A DNA stretch of 64,000 nt from Argentina anserina (lineage: Eukaryota; Streptophyta; Magnoliopsida; Rosales; Rosaceae): positions 26,536,001 through 26,600,000 of the forward strand of contig NC_065877.1 in assembly GCF_933775445.1 (NCBI RefSeq), read 5' to 3'. The notes beneath the pieces are model-generated. The model had not been told where the DNA came from. It saw only the letters and a program-made list of their open reading frames with translations, and made no database searches. Made by a program: the position numbers and the translations under genes. Below are positions 1-11,500 of this stretch, piece by piece; within the stretch, counting starts at the first letter, position 1, and the number at the start of each line of letters is the position of its first letter.

Positions 1-1804
1 AAAGTACCCATGTCGCAAAACCCTCGTTAAGCCATAAATCAGACCACCATTCCATGGTTACCAGATTGCCAAACCATTGATGTGCTACTTCATGTGATAC
101 AACAATCGCCATCTCGAAACATAAGAAAAGAGTAATCAGCGTATACTACATAAGAAAACTTGTACTAATGAAATGTAATTCATTGAGAGGAGAGATGGCA
201 AAAGATAAACAAAGCTCAAATCTAGAGTCAGATATCAAACTCACTCTTTGCTTCCTTGCTGCTGTGGAGTGCAAAGGATCGAAAAGCAGTTCATTTTCAC
301 GGTACGTGATCAAACCATAATTCTCCATGGCCCCACCAGAAAATTCAGGAACAGCAACCATATCAAGTTTGGGCAGTGAGTAAGGTGTTGAGAAGTATCT
401 AGATGACATAATAGGTCAGAAAGAGTTTAATGCAGCATTGAACAGTGAAAAAAAATTTGCGCATCAGTCTGTATTTTTACTGAATTGAACAGAAACATTT
501 GAGTGTGAAGGAAATTACTTTGCAAAAAGATCAAGGGACTTAACAGCAACATATAGAGCAAACTCCCCTTTATCACTCTTCCCAACAGGGCAATATGCAC
601 AAACCTTTACCCCTGCGAACAAAGTATGCTTTAATTAAAAATCGATCAGTCAAACAATTGAACAAAGCTTAATTGCTATATGCATACCTTCAGCTGTTGT
701 ATCTTCAATATGATCGAACATGCCAACAACAAAAGCCACCAAATAAGTTGACATGATTGGAGATTCCTCAAAATAAACAGTCTTAACATCTCCATCAAGC
801 TTTTCATTTATAATTGGCATATTGGACAAAGCTGTCAGCTCTGATGGTACATCTAATGCTATCTTGAAGCTCGCCTGTCAAGAGATCAGTTGAAGCAGAG
901 AAGAAAACCCAGATTTAGAAGAATTACCAAAGTGTTTTACATTATTATGCTTGTTTGATAGAATCTGGTAGAAAAAAGTGAACATATAATATTTTCAGAG
1001 CTTTTGGTCACATGATACTAGAGTTCAAACTTTTAATTTATGTATGAGATTTTTCAAACTTAAGTACCTTGAGAGCAGGTTCATCCCAACATGGAAAGCA
1101 TCGCCTTGCATCGACAGCTTCAAATTGAGTTGCAGCCATATTCTTTTTCTCTCCTCCATCCAAATAAGCACTGTGATATTTGTTGAATTAATGATATTAT
1201 TAGAAACCCAGTGTGTTAGCAAAGATGCTAACATGTATTTCATACTACCAAGTACTTGATAATTTTTTGACATATACCAATTCAGTGCTGCAATTCATAG
1301 TTTATCTAGGAATTAAATCGAGCTTTCTTACCATTTATATAACCCCACCAAGTGCGCATTAAGGACTGAAGAAAACTCAATCCCCAAGATTCCCTCATCA
1401 ATACCAAGTGCTTTATCAAACACCAGAAGAAGAAATTCATCCTCTCCATCCAAAACAACATCGCAGGGGTGGGACTTCTGCAAATTAAGAAATAAAAACT
1501 TCTTTTATTTAGTGAAGAACCAAATAAATCAAAAACTAATAAAAGAAAATCATATTGATTCAGAAGTCAGAACTATTACTTGGCCGTGAGAGTTGGTAAA
1601 CCAAACTTGATGAACATCAAGTTCAAGAGCGTTCAAGACAAGAATCTTGGTCTCTTCAACGATGCTAAGGTTGATCTGCACGGTGCCGGAGAAGGTGCAG
1701 GCAGAGAGATCAAGTTTGAGATGAAGATCATAGTGTTTTGGGACTGCAAAACCCGGTAGCCTTGCTTGGCCTTTGAATTGCTCTATGCTTTGCTTCTGTT
1801 CCAT
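1..1804 (-). CDS. APM1: Aminopeptidase M1-like (M1 family zinc metallopeptidase), 5' part
   Basis: Cleaves N-terminal residues from peptides. Plant APM1 is a membrane-associated puromycin-sensitive-type aminopeptidase linked to trafficking and auxin transport (family knowledge). Seven exons are visible on the minus strand: 1804-1580, 1477-1332, 1170-1068, 874-688, 612-519, 398-245 and 112 to the window edge. The protein begins [20 protein letters not shown]. Exon 6 carries the substrate-binding GAMEN motif. Exon 7 carries the zinc site [10 protein letters not shown] and the downstream WLNEGFATW, whose Glu is the third ligand, so the catalytic core is intact. The C-terminal half lies beyond position 1. 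The start is the first ATG of exon 1 and matches the family N-terminus. No frame breaks are seen, so this is a functional gene cut by the window. Confidence 0.95.
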
Positions 1805-2578
1805 TTCTTGTGTGTAGCTGAAGCTATTACCCCACCAGTGAGCCGGAAATGTATTCTCTGATAATTATAGAAGAAAAAATTCGGCAAATGATTCTTTGCA
1901 AACCCAAAAGAAGACGGTGAGCTCACTTAGCTGATCTTTCAGTTTTGTGCCTGTGCGTAGAAAACTAAGATGACTGTGTGGGCTGTCTTAGGATGATGAC
2001 TTGTCTTGTCTTGGCTTCTGTCATTTGGTCAACTCATAGACATGAATGGGTGGAAGCAAATGAATCATAGATCCCTCTGTTTTTATAACATATAGTGGTC
2101 TAATATAATTGGTGCCATCATTATTAAACTGAGAATGAGAAAAAGAGCCTCGTATTGCTGAGGAGTTTTGCAACCATGATTCAGAAAGCATTAAAAGAAA
2201 TAGAACTAGAATAGCATATTGATAATTTTAAAACATAAAATTCTTATTTGTTGTTGCAAGTAGAAGCTCATTGATTCTAGGATAATGATTTATTCCCAAA
2301 ACTAAGGTAATTGTCCAGTCTGAAACCAAAAGGTGAGTTTAAACTTCAACCTCAGTACTCTTCCTGCTCGTCATGGTGTACTAAACAGAGCAAATAAGCA
2401 AGTAACGAAGCTATCAGAAGTAAGCGAGTCACAGAATGCGAGTGAAAAAAGGAGAAAACCAGAGAGTTGGAAGCCATAGAGAAGTTGTAATAAGGAAAAA
2501 TGTGGTGGAATCTATATGATAATGAACTCATACAGAAAAATTGGCAATGCTGCCATATACATGACTCCCTCTCTCCAC
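1805..2578. other. APM1 promoter/5' UTR and intergenic DNA
   Basis: This stretch holds the upstream region of the minus-strand aminopeptidase gene. It is AT-rich with no coding potential, and I could not pick out a convincing TATA box or repeat. Confidence 0.5.
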
Positions 2579-2847
2579 CATGTCGTGCTGGACGTCGAGG
2601 AGGCAGACGATCTCGTCGAGGGAGCAGGAGGAGGAGGAGGAGGAGGAGGTGTCGTCTGGGTCAAAGGGGACGTACTTGGCGGAGAAGTGGTGGGTGTGGG
2701 TGGTGATGTGGCGGTGGGCGTCGTCGCGGATGGAGGAGGAGGAGGAGCATTTGATGATGGTGAAATGAGGTTTGGGGATGGAGGGGAGATGGGGTTTTGG
2801 GGTTTGAGAGAGATGTAGGGGGATTGGAAGAGGGTGGAGGACGCCAT
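2579..2847 (-). pseudogene. Threonine synthase N-terminal fragment (broken)
   Basis: Threonine synthase is the plastid enzyme that converts O-phosphohomoserine to threonine. An ATG at 2847 opens a Ser/Pro-rich, transit-peptide-like start (MASSTLFQSPYISLKPQN). After about 30 codons the homology moves to another minus-strand frame, which reads IIKCSSSSSIRDDAHRH, then FSAKYVPFDPDD, SLDEIV, and LLDVQHDM. These match the conserved start of plant threonine synthase, which has FSAKYVPF, SLDEIVYRS, GGLLDV and HDMEAL in that order. A frameshift is needed at about 2750-2800, about six codons are missing between SLDEIV and LLDV, and homology stops after HDM. No rest of the enzyme is nearby. A 111-codon Pro-rich ORF (2512-2847) overlaps it but looks incidental. 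The identification rests on recalled family motifs. Confidence 0.72.
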
Positions 2848-2937
2848 TGTTGAGATTTTGATAGCTTCTTCTTCTGTCAAGTGCGTGAGTGCGTGAGTGT
2901 TACGGATGTTAATCTCTCTCCCTCCGTATATATAATT

Positions 2938-2994
2938 GCAGTGGCTTCTCTGTAGGGCTGAGCCCGGGGAAATGCCACAGAGAAGCCTACTGCC
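2938..2994. repeat. Short inverted repeat (about 57 bp)
   Basis: The left arm 2938-2953 and right arm 2977-2994 are inverted copies of GCAGT(A)GGCTTCTCTGT, around a short GC-rich loop. It could be a minimal or deletion-derived MITE, or a hairpin just upstream of the threonine synthase fragment. Confidence 0.5.
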
Positions 2995-3968
2995 ATTAAA
3001 ATATGGATTTATGATTTCATATCGACAAGAAAAGTAATTGTTGAAATACCACATATTAAATAATTCTGTGAGTTCCCATTTGAGAGACTGCACATTTCAT
3101 CTACTATACGATTTAATTTTCCAAACCTCTTTTAAAAAAAGAAAGAAAAAGAAATCTGATTTAATTGATCCTCATGTCTACTGAGGATGTACACATTCTA
3201 GATCCACTATTGCATGCATTCTAAAAAAAAGGGTGTAGTTGTTTTTTTATGTAATGGAATATTTGAACATGAAAGAGATGTGCCGCACAAATCAATTGCA
3301 ACAACTTTAAAAGCATTATCTAATTCAATTAAACACATATCAACATGTTGTTGGGGGATAAACACATGCTATATATATTCACTACTGCATGTGTTCTAAT
3401 TCGAACTTTGTTCATTTCTTTTACTGTACCTAAACATGAAAGAGTTGTTTAACACAAATGAGAATTGCATGCATAGAGGAACAAAACATGTAAGGTTTAC
3501 CCTCCTGATAATGTAGGCAACCAAATGAATAATCTGAGATTGCCTATGTATTTAAATTCATTTATTCAAGAAACGAGGGGTCTAAACAAATTGAAGAGGA
3601 ATGAAGAGTTTTGATGTTTGTTAGATGCACAAATGAATGCTTGTCGTATTAGTATATACTGCATCAGTTGATGAGATTTACAAAAAAGAGCTGATAACAT
3701 ATATCTTTGCTGTAGTTGCAACTGATAAGAAGATATTATTATCAGAGAGTTCCATCAGATTGAATACTCTTACTTGAGCGGAAAGAAGTATTTGAATGAC
3801 TTGGCGTAGCTGATCTATAATGTCTTTTTAAGTTTGGTTAGGATTTCATATGAGCTCTTTCTCAATATTAGAATATAGAATAGTATATAGTAATACATAT
3901 TAATATTAGTTAAGCTGCAAATTACTAGAGTGAAAAAAGAAATGGACGTGAGCCATGCATCTTCCTTA
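2995..3968. other. Intergenic, AT-rich
   Basis: No gene is seen. A weak direct repeat is visible: the block near 3203-3300 (cactattgcatgcattct, then aacatgaaagag) recurs imperfectly at about 3382-3480 (cactactgcatgtgttct, then aacatgaaagag). The right end carries the target site of the next transposon. Confidence 0.4.
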
Positions 3969-4993
3969 GGCCATGTCCAACCAATATGGCTATTTGTAGT
4001 CATTGGACTATATTGTGGCACACTAAATCATTATTATTTATTGATGTGATATTAACTGTTTCTAACCCAAGTGTGCTACAATGTTTCTATTTAATTTTTT
4101 TAATGTGTTATGTATTTTTTTAATTTCTATACTATCATTTAATTACAACTTTATTTTTATAAAATGATAAATTTAATAAATATATTATGAAAAATTAAAC
4201 TTCAAATTTATTTCATAAAAATTAAACTACATGAAATTTAACAAAAATAAGTTGCATAAATAATGGTTACAAAATACTAGTAATCATTATCATATGGTGT
4301 ATCGGTCGGCATTTCCGGATAATATGCATCATCAGAAGGAGGGAATAACTCACGTTGCCTAATTTTTACATAATTTTCCTCTTCTCTCCATCATAATACT
4401 CATTACTTGTTGGAGTAAAATTGGTGGTTTGCATTGCTATGATTGCGTCTTCTCTAGTGCACTCTTTTTGTTTTTTTTTCTCTAAGCATTCTTTTCTCTT
4501 GGGTCTTCATCATAGATTCTCTTATGCCGCATATGTGCTCGCAACTTCCATTATGACTTTTGCTTCCACATCCTTATTTTTAGAAACTATTTATTCTATT
4601 TTAAATAACTGCTATACTTTTTTGCTTTTATTTGTAGTTTAGTTAAAAAATGTTAGTATTATATATGTAGTGTTGTTGTATATTGAAGGAGTTATTATAC
4701 TATAGAACATACAAATTTAATTCAAGTTTAATGTTGTAGTATATATTTCAACAAAGAAAAATATAGTTTTATTTTTCAAATAACGAAATATATATTTACT
4801 AAACAATGTTGTTATGTAATTATTCACCAAAATAACAATATATTTTTTAAAATGGGACCCACGTGTATTATTGTTCCAAAAGTAGTATAAAATGGTTAAT
4901 AGTAATTTCAGGTTAATTCTCGCACACTAGCCCCGTCAATTAGAAACAGAGTGTGCCACAATTCCCACAATAACCTATGGGTTTGAGATGAGC
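3969..4993. mobile_element. PIF/Harbinger-type non-autonomous DNA transposon
   Basis: The ends are imperfect terminal inverted repeats. The left reads GGCCATGTCCAACC and the right, on the other strand, reads GCTCATCTCAAACC (10 of 14 matches). A perfect internal block, ATTGTGGCACAC, lies about 45 bp inside each end. The element is flanked by TTA on both sides (3966-3968 and 4994-4996), the 3-bp duplication typical of PIF/Harbinger elements. It is about 1.03 kb, AT-rich, and has no intact transposase. Only short broken reading frames remain, so it would need a transposase from elsewhere. Confidence 0.75.
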
Positions 4994-5115
4994 TTAGCAT
5001 CATTTTTCTTGCCCAAACTTATATAATTTTCTGCGTCCGCCATTTATCACATATCGCAATAAAAAAAGTGCGAAAATAAAAATCAAATTATCAGGGCAAA
5101 ACCTAAGAAATGGTC

Positions 5116-5250
5116 TGGGCCCATTGAATTATTATTATTTTGTTAATAGACGTCACCTGGCTCTCCCGTATAAAAACCCCTTAAACCCTAAAGAATCAAA
5201 ACAATTGAGAGGCTGTTCACCAAGGAGGCAAGGACCACATAAACCCTAGT
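5116..5250 (+). promoter_or_regulatory. MDN1 core promoter: site II, TATA box and telo-boxes
   Basis: A palindromic site II element TGGGCCCA lies at 5116-5123, a TATA box TATAAAAA at 5169-5176, a telo-box AAACCCTAAA at 5183-5192 and a second AAACCCTA at 5241. Site II plus telo-box pairs are the known signature of plant promoters for ribosomal-protein and ribosome-biogenesis genes, which suits midasin. Transcription probably starts near 5200, leaving a pyrimidine-rich leader of almost 400 bases. The motif positions are seen; the start site is inferred. Confidence 0.65.
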
Positions 5251-5578
5251 CAAGCTTCTTCTCAGCTCAAATTCCTTCTTCTCCAGAAAACAACGCAACT
5301 CTCTACGCCCAACCCTAATTCCTCTTCAGTTTTGATCAATCTCATTCGTCAATTTCTTTTCAAACTGCAAAAAAAAAAACTGGCTTTGTGTTTTGAAAAA
5401 GAAAACGAATTTCAATCCATTTTCACTGAACTCTATCCAATAATTTTTGTTTCGGCTTTGATTTTGGTTTTGGTTTTGGTTTTGAAACTTATATATATAG
5501 TAGCTACTAACATATACATATATAAACCCAGTAGAGTTTTCATTTTTGATTATTTACAATTGAGTATTCAAAGCCGCC

Positions 5579-8500
5579 ATGGATGGGAGTTTCAGACTCG
5601 ATTCTGCACTGGAGAAGTTCCTCTCTCGTTGCCCAAAGCTGCGATCGTTTCCGGTCTTCGATTGGCTCTCCAAAAAGGTACAACTTCCATTCTCAATTGT
5701 CCCGGTTTGTTTCGGTTTTCGAAGAAATCGAGGAACATAGATTGATTAAAGTATGAATGGTATGAATGTGTGCAGGGAGACAAGGTTACTGAAGAAGAAG
5801 TGGTGAAAGCACTCGTCGACGTGTTTGTGAATCCTAGCTATACTGTTCCCCTGGTCGGATGTTTTCGGCCTATTGTTGACGAGGTTGTGGTCAAGACTGT
5901 GGAGTTGCTCCGGCTGGTGCCCAGTTTGGGGAGGAATGCCGACAGGGGGGATGGAAGTCTCGAGGAAGATAGGGATTTGAGTGAAGTGTACAGTGTTGTT
6001 GAGTTCTACAGTAGAGCTGGGAGGGGATTGGATCTTCATGAGCATGCTTGTTTCGCCTTCTCTCGCGCCCTTGATTTGGCTCCTTGTTTGGGGTAGGTTC
6101 ATCTGATTATTTGTTTTAAGCTTAATGTTCTGTGCGTGTATATGTGGCTTTATTTATATCTAAGTTATTGGAACATAAACATAACTAGATTTAACTTATA
6201 TATCAAATATCAATGAATAGTGAGCCCTAAATTAGGAAAATGAATCTACCCAGTATGGAACAAAGTCTGAATCTGTAGATTTTCTAGTTGTTGTGGACAT
6301 TTCTTTGGCTAGGATGAAAGGGAAGTGTCGTATAGACTACTATTATAGCTGTGCGTATCTCTGCTACTGGATGTATTTGAAAGATGTGAACATAGTTGTT
6401 CTTGCGTGTTGGGTGGCAAAATGGTGTAATTTTTGCCGGAGCAACTACCTTCCTCTGCAACCCACCCGCAGAAGGCTAGTGGATAAATCCCTTTTTATGG
6501 GCTCTCTCCTCAGCTATTTAAGCTGGTGGTAAATTAGGGTAGCCTCACAAGCCCTCCTTTTCTAAAAAAGAAAAAAAGAAAAGAAAATCTGGTGGTAAAT
6601 TGATAACGCTAATACTCCTTAAAGGGTAATTGACTCGTATACCACAAAGATATCACTCTTTCAGCCTAAAGAGAGAAAAGAAGTTAGAATCTCAGTGACC
6701 TTACAAAAATGCGAGTAATTGATTTGTGAAATACTTTTGTTTATTCGTCTTTTGTTTGGTTTTTGACGTGGAGTGATAAATTTTTAGAAACAAGTTCTTG
6801 AGCATTTAAAGGCCGTCGGAGAATGTTTAGTGTGCTATCAACTTGATGTTTGAATTTTAACTATTTAAATTGTGTCTTTTGTTCCATCTATATCTTTTCC
6901 TATTTTTGCAGGTCTGTGGAAATTTATTTCAAATTTGCTCCACCACCATTTGAGCGCATTTTGAGAAGACTGAAAAATTCTGATCTGTCTTTTGAGGTAT
7001 GTAAACTTTTTTTGCAAGTGTTTCTGTAATATGGAAAATAATGTTTTTCTTGCCACCTCCTGAAAGAATTAAATAGATTTATGAACTGTTTGATCTATCG
7101 TTGTTTTTGTATATTTTTTCTTTCTAATTTCAAATTTCACATGGTTTGTTTAGCTTTTTGATTGTTTGTAATTTCGTACAAATCACCAGGAACTGGGGAT
7201 CATCACTCACTTTTGTACTTGCTCTTTTATTTTCCAATTATTTCTATATGGGTCTACGGAGATTGGATAGACAAGTTCAAAAGATATTTAATTTTCACAT
7301 ATCATGTTGTTATGGCATTCCCTCTTCCAAATCATCATCTGTGATATATTTGCCCCGAATGATATCAGAAACATAATCTTTTTGGTGCTGCCTCACTCGG
7401 CTTATTTTCATGTGTTTTTTCATCGTATTATAGAATTGTATCCAAATATAGCAGAAATATTTTCTTGTTTGTTGTAAAAACAAAGATTGTAAATGCATGA
7501 TTGTTTAAACTTGATGGAATAGTTTTCTCTAGATTAGTAGATTCTCATCAGAGTGCTTCAAGCAATATATCAAAACCTCAGAAAACAGTTTCATCATAGG
7601 TGGTCAGAATATACTGCAACATGCCTTTCTCTAACGATTATGTGCCTCCATCTTCTATGTGGTAGCCTTGTAGTAATGTAGGATTTTCTTCGCACGCTTG
7701 GATCTTGGTTTCATTAGTGTTCTGTTATTTCAACTTGAACTTCTCAAGAAAAAGAAACTATTTCTGTTCAGTGAGTGGTCGAGATATGGAAACAAGACAT
7801 AATTATATTGGTGGCCTTTTGAAAGTTGGCTGATTGTTCCACATTGGTCTATTTTATCATATTTCATGCCCTTGCAGCAATGTAGGATTTTCTTGACTTA
7901 GATTTTTGGTTCAATTAGAGCGTTCTGTTTCTGAACTTCAACTTTTCATTAAAAAAAAAAAAACAAAATTTGTTCACTGAGTCTTTGAGATGTAGAAACA
8001 AATCATAGTTACATTTTGGTGACCTTTTGCAACTTTCGGCTGATTGATTCACATATATTTAACATATTTCTCATCTGTTTCTTGTAGGTTGGAACTAGTG
8101 TATTGTATGCTGTTCGGATATCTTACTGCCTCCTCTTAACGGAACATAATAAATTCTCAAAGTTTTGGGACTTGGACTTGTCTTGTTTCTTGGATCTTGT
8201 TAGCCATTGTGCTAGTCTTGATCTGCAAAGTACTTCAGATATTGTGGAGGTTATCACAGACATAAGATGGTGTGGGCTGCAGATTGTGTCACTTATGCTT
8301 AAGCTCAGTGATGAAACATTTTCAAAATTGGGTATCAGAGATGAGGATGCATTTTCATGTTTATTAAGGTTGGTTTTGCTCACTTTGAAAAGTTAAAATA
8401 AAAGACTAGCAATAAGAATGCAACAAAAGCTAGCCTTACTTCACCTCTAGCAGATAGATTGTAATAGAATGATAAACTCACTCGATTCCCATTCAGTTTC

Positions 8501-11500
8501 ATCATCACCCCCTCATAAACCTCAAAATTCCTTTTTTCTTCTCCATATAAAGCTGCTCCTAGTTAACAGCTCCATTAGACTTTATCTGGTAAAGGCACCC
8601 AAAAGCTCATACCACCTTTTTGGAATGATGCAGCGAAAATTAATCTACCTAATCAACTTTCAGTAGAGCCAATGGAGAAATGCATAATCTTCATTGTCCT
8701 CCCCATCACTGAGGTAAATGACACAGTAGTCCTCCTTTGGAAGAGATCTTTCCCAATAGCCACCTGCCCCTTTGGGGGAGTGGTCAATTTTCAAATCAGA
8801 GAAACAAGAAAGAAATAGGGACTTCTTTATTTGTAACAGTATGCCAAGGCATTTATCTAATATTCTTCATGATGTTGGAGATTCGGTTTGATGTCCACCC
8901 CCTTCCCCTAGATAGAAAAAATTAATTATGTGTGGTTTGTAATTTTTATGTATTTCATTATTCTAGGTGGAAAGAATTTTGTTGGGATGTCTCTTTGGAG
9001 AATGCGAACTCGTATGCTGATTCATTCAATCGAGATGAATTGGATTCACAGAATGGAAGCAGTGGTTACTGTCAGAGAAGCTGTATGCTGTCTTCTAGCT
9101 TTAATACTCTGCCTGTTTCTTCACAGTGCTATGGAACTGAGCCACAAATTAAGAGACAAAGGTGGACTACATGGTTTTCCTCTTTGAGAGACAGTTTGAT
9201 TGTCAAGTTTCCGCCGTATAAATTCACAACTGTTCTTTTGTGTCTTACTACTGCATGTCGATTTTTTATATATGCAGGAATGAGAGATCGGCTGCATTTT
9301 CTTTGACCAATGATATGTCACGTGCAAATCCATTTGTCTTGACATCTGCTGTGAAGAAAAGTTATGAAATGATGCTCTTAGCTGTGAGTCAAAGGTGGCC
9401 TATTCTTCTTTATGGTCCTACTGGTAGCGGGAAATCTGCTCTCATCAGCAAGTTGTCCCATGACAGTGGCAATCAAGGTATGTGCAAGTTGACATATAGT
9501 ATCATATCATCTAAACCAAAATTTACATGTGAATTTGGAGTACTTTAGGGTGGAGCGTGGAACGATTAACTTATATTTATAGATCTGGTTTAGGTCACGG
9601 GCAAGATAAAACTCTTTTAAGTACCAGTATATATTAACTTCTGCATGTTGGGAATTAAACTGTTAAAGTAGAGCCTTAACTATTCTGTGTACCCTTCTTT
9701 AAACACAATATCCCTCAACGTTATTGCCTTATTGGTTTTTGGCACAAAAGCTAAAATTCTCTATTTGAACTTTTTTCTGTAATGAAAGTTAAAATTCTAA
9801 ATTAAGCATAATTAAGTGTTCTAGAAATGTTGATCTGAGATATCTGGTTATGACCTAAGAGTCCTAGGGTAGTGTTGAGCATGCTTTAGCTATGAATTTA
9901 GAGATTTACTTGTTTGGCATGTGTTTCTAGTTTCATGCTCTAAAAATTTGGACTCCAATTTGTGGTCCAGTTTCTTGTGTGACTGGTTCTGCTCTCGTGT
10001 TGCAGTTTTATCAATTCATATGGATGATCAAATTGACGGTAGAACACTCATCGGCAGCTATGTCTGTACTGAAAAACCTGGTGAATTCAGATGGCAGCCA
10101 GGGTCACTTACTCAGGTTTGTATCTTTTTCACATATTCTCTTTTATTCTGTGTATACATGTAGTCTCTAACCCCAACTTCTCTAACAGGCTGTTTCTATG
10201 GGGTATTGGGTCGTCTTTGAGGATATAGATAAAGCACCATCTGATGTGCATTCTATCATATCACCCTTACTGGATGGTGCACGCTTTTTTGCAACAGGGC
10301 ACGGAGAGGTTATTCAGCTTACTGTGAAATGCTATCCTTCTTTTACTGCCAACTCCACAGTAAAATAAATCGACTCTTATTGCCAATTAGTAATCAGTAT
10401 TATTATTGGGCCTTAGTTCATGGATCACGTTCACAGGACACTAAACTTTCTGTAGTCAGAGGATGCGTGTGATGAATTCAGTGAATTAGAATAAATTTAT
10501 GGGATCCCACAATAACTCCCTGTGGATTATGCCAGCCACTGTACAAAATTTAATAAGTTATCTGAGGTGCATAGACAGTAGGTTAGTATAACAACATCAG
10601 GACTGGAACACTTTTTATTTTAAGAAACTAATTGTAATTGATTGCGTAGCTGCGGAGAAGTTTCAAAATTCAAGGAACAATCCTAGCAATATATGTTAGA
10701 CACCCTCAATTGACCTTTTACTCGTAAACAGTAACCAAATTCATTACATCCTGTTGCAAAATATTGGTCCCTCTGTTTAGTAGACAGACGTGAGGAAAGT
10801 AATCAATAATATCCCTAATATGGTAATGTCTGATAGAAATAAACAATTTTTTTGCATCAATAACAACATTCAGTCGGTGCATTGACTCTTATTTTAGTCA
10901 TTGGTTGTTGTAACTATATGGTCTACCTATATTGCTCTACAACTTGTTTCACTATACCATGTTTTTTGGTTTCATTTTCTTTTCCTTGGTTTCTGTCCCT
11001 GATCACTTGTTTTCTCAATTTGATCTATGCTGCGAGTATTATGTAATTATTTATGTGGTGAAAGTGGTTTCTTCATCTGTGCATGGGTTGCTTGCGTTAT
11101 ATTTTAGCCATTAAATGTTCTTAAAAGTATTTTCTGGCACATTTGCAGGAGATTAAGGTGGCGGAAAGTTTCAGACTTTTTTCCACAATTTCAACTTCAA
11201 ATCGTGATGTATCATGCATTGCAGAAGGTTTGTGACCTTTTCCTTTTTGGCCAAAGGCTCAATAGTTGTACATAGCTCTTTGTCATGCAATTTAGTTCTC
11301 GATTAATTGTTTGGGCATTGAATTTTTATCGCTTAGTTTGCACAAGTAAATCGGACAACAGAGTTTATAGATTATTATTGTTGCCTTATAGAGAAATTGG
11401 TGGAAATTTGAAATGATCCTTTTATTCTCATGTTTTAAGGACTTTTCTGTTTCTTTAGTTGGCTGGACTGAAATGCAGTTGTGTTGGAATGAGTTAGTTA

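Noticed and set aside
2512..2847. 111-codon Pro/Thr-rich ORF that might be a novel small protein
   Set aside because: The threonine synthase homology is in another frame across most of it, so this frame is better explained as an out-of-frame reading of a pseudogene.
4421..4642. Hydrophobic 73-codon ORF in the Harbinger-like element
   Set aside because: It is AT-rich, lacks any transposase or membrane-protein family signature, and is probably chance.
5332..5745. 137-codon plus-strand ORF at the start of MDN1
   Set aside because: It lies in the leader and first exon in the wrong frame. The Kozak ATG at 5579 and downstream splice phases fix the real frame.
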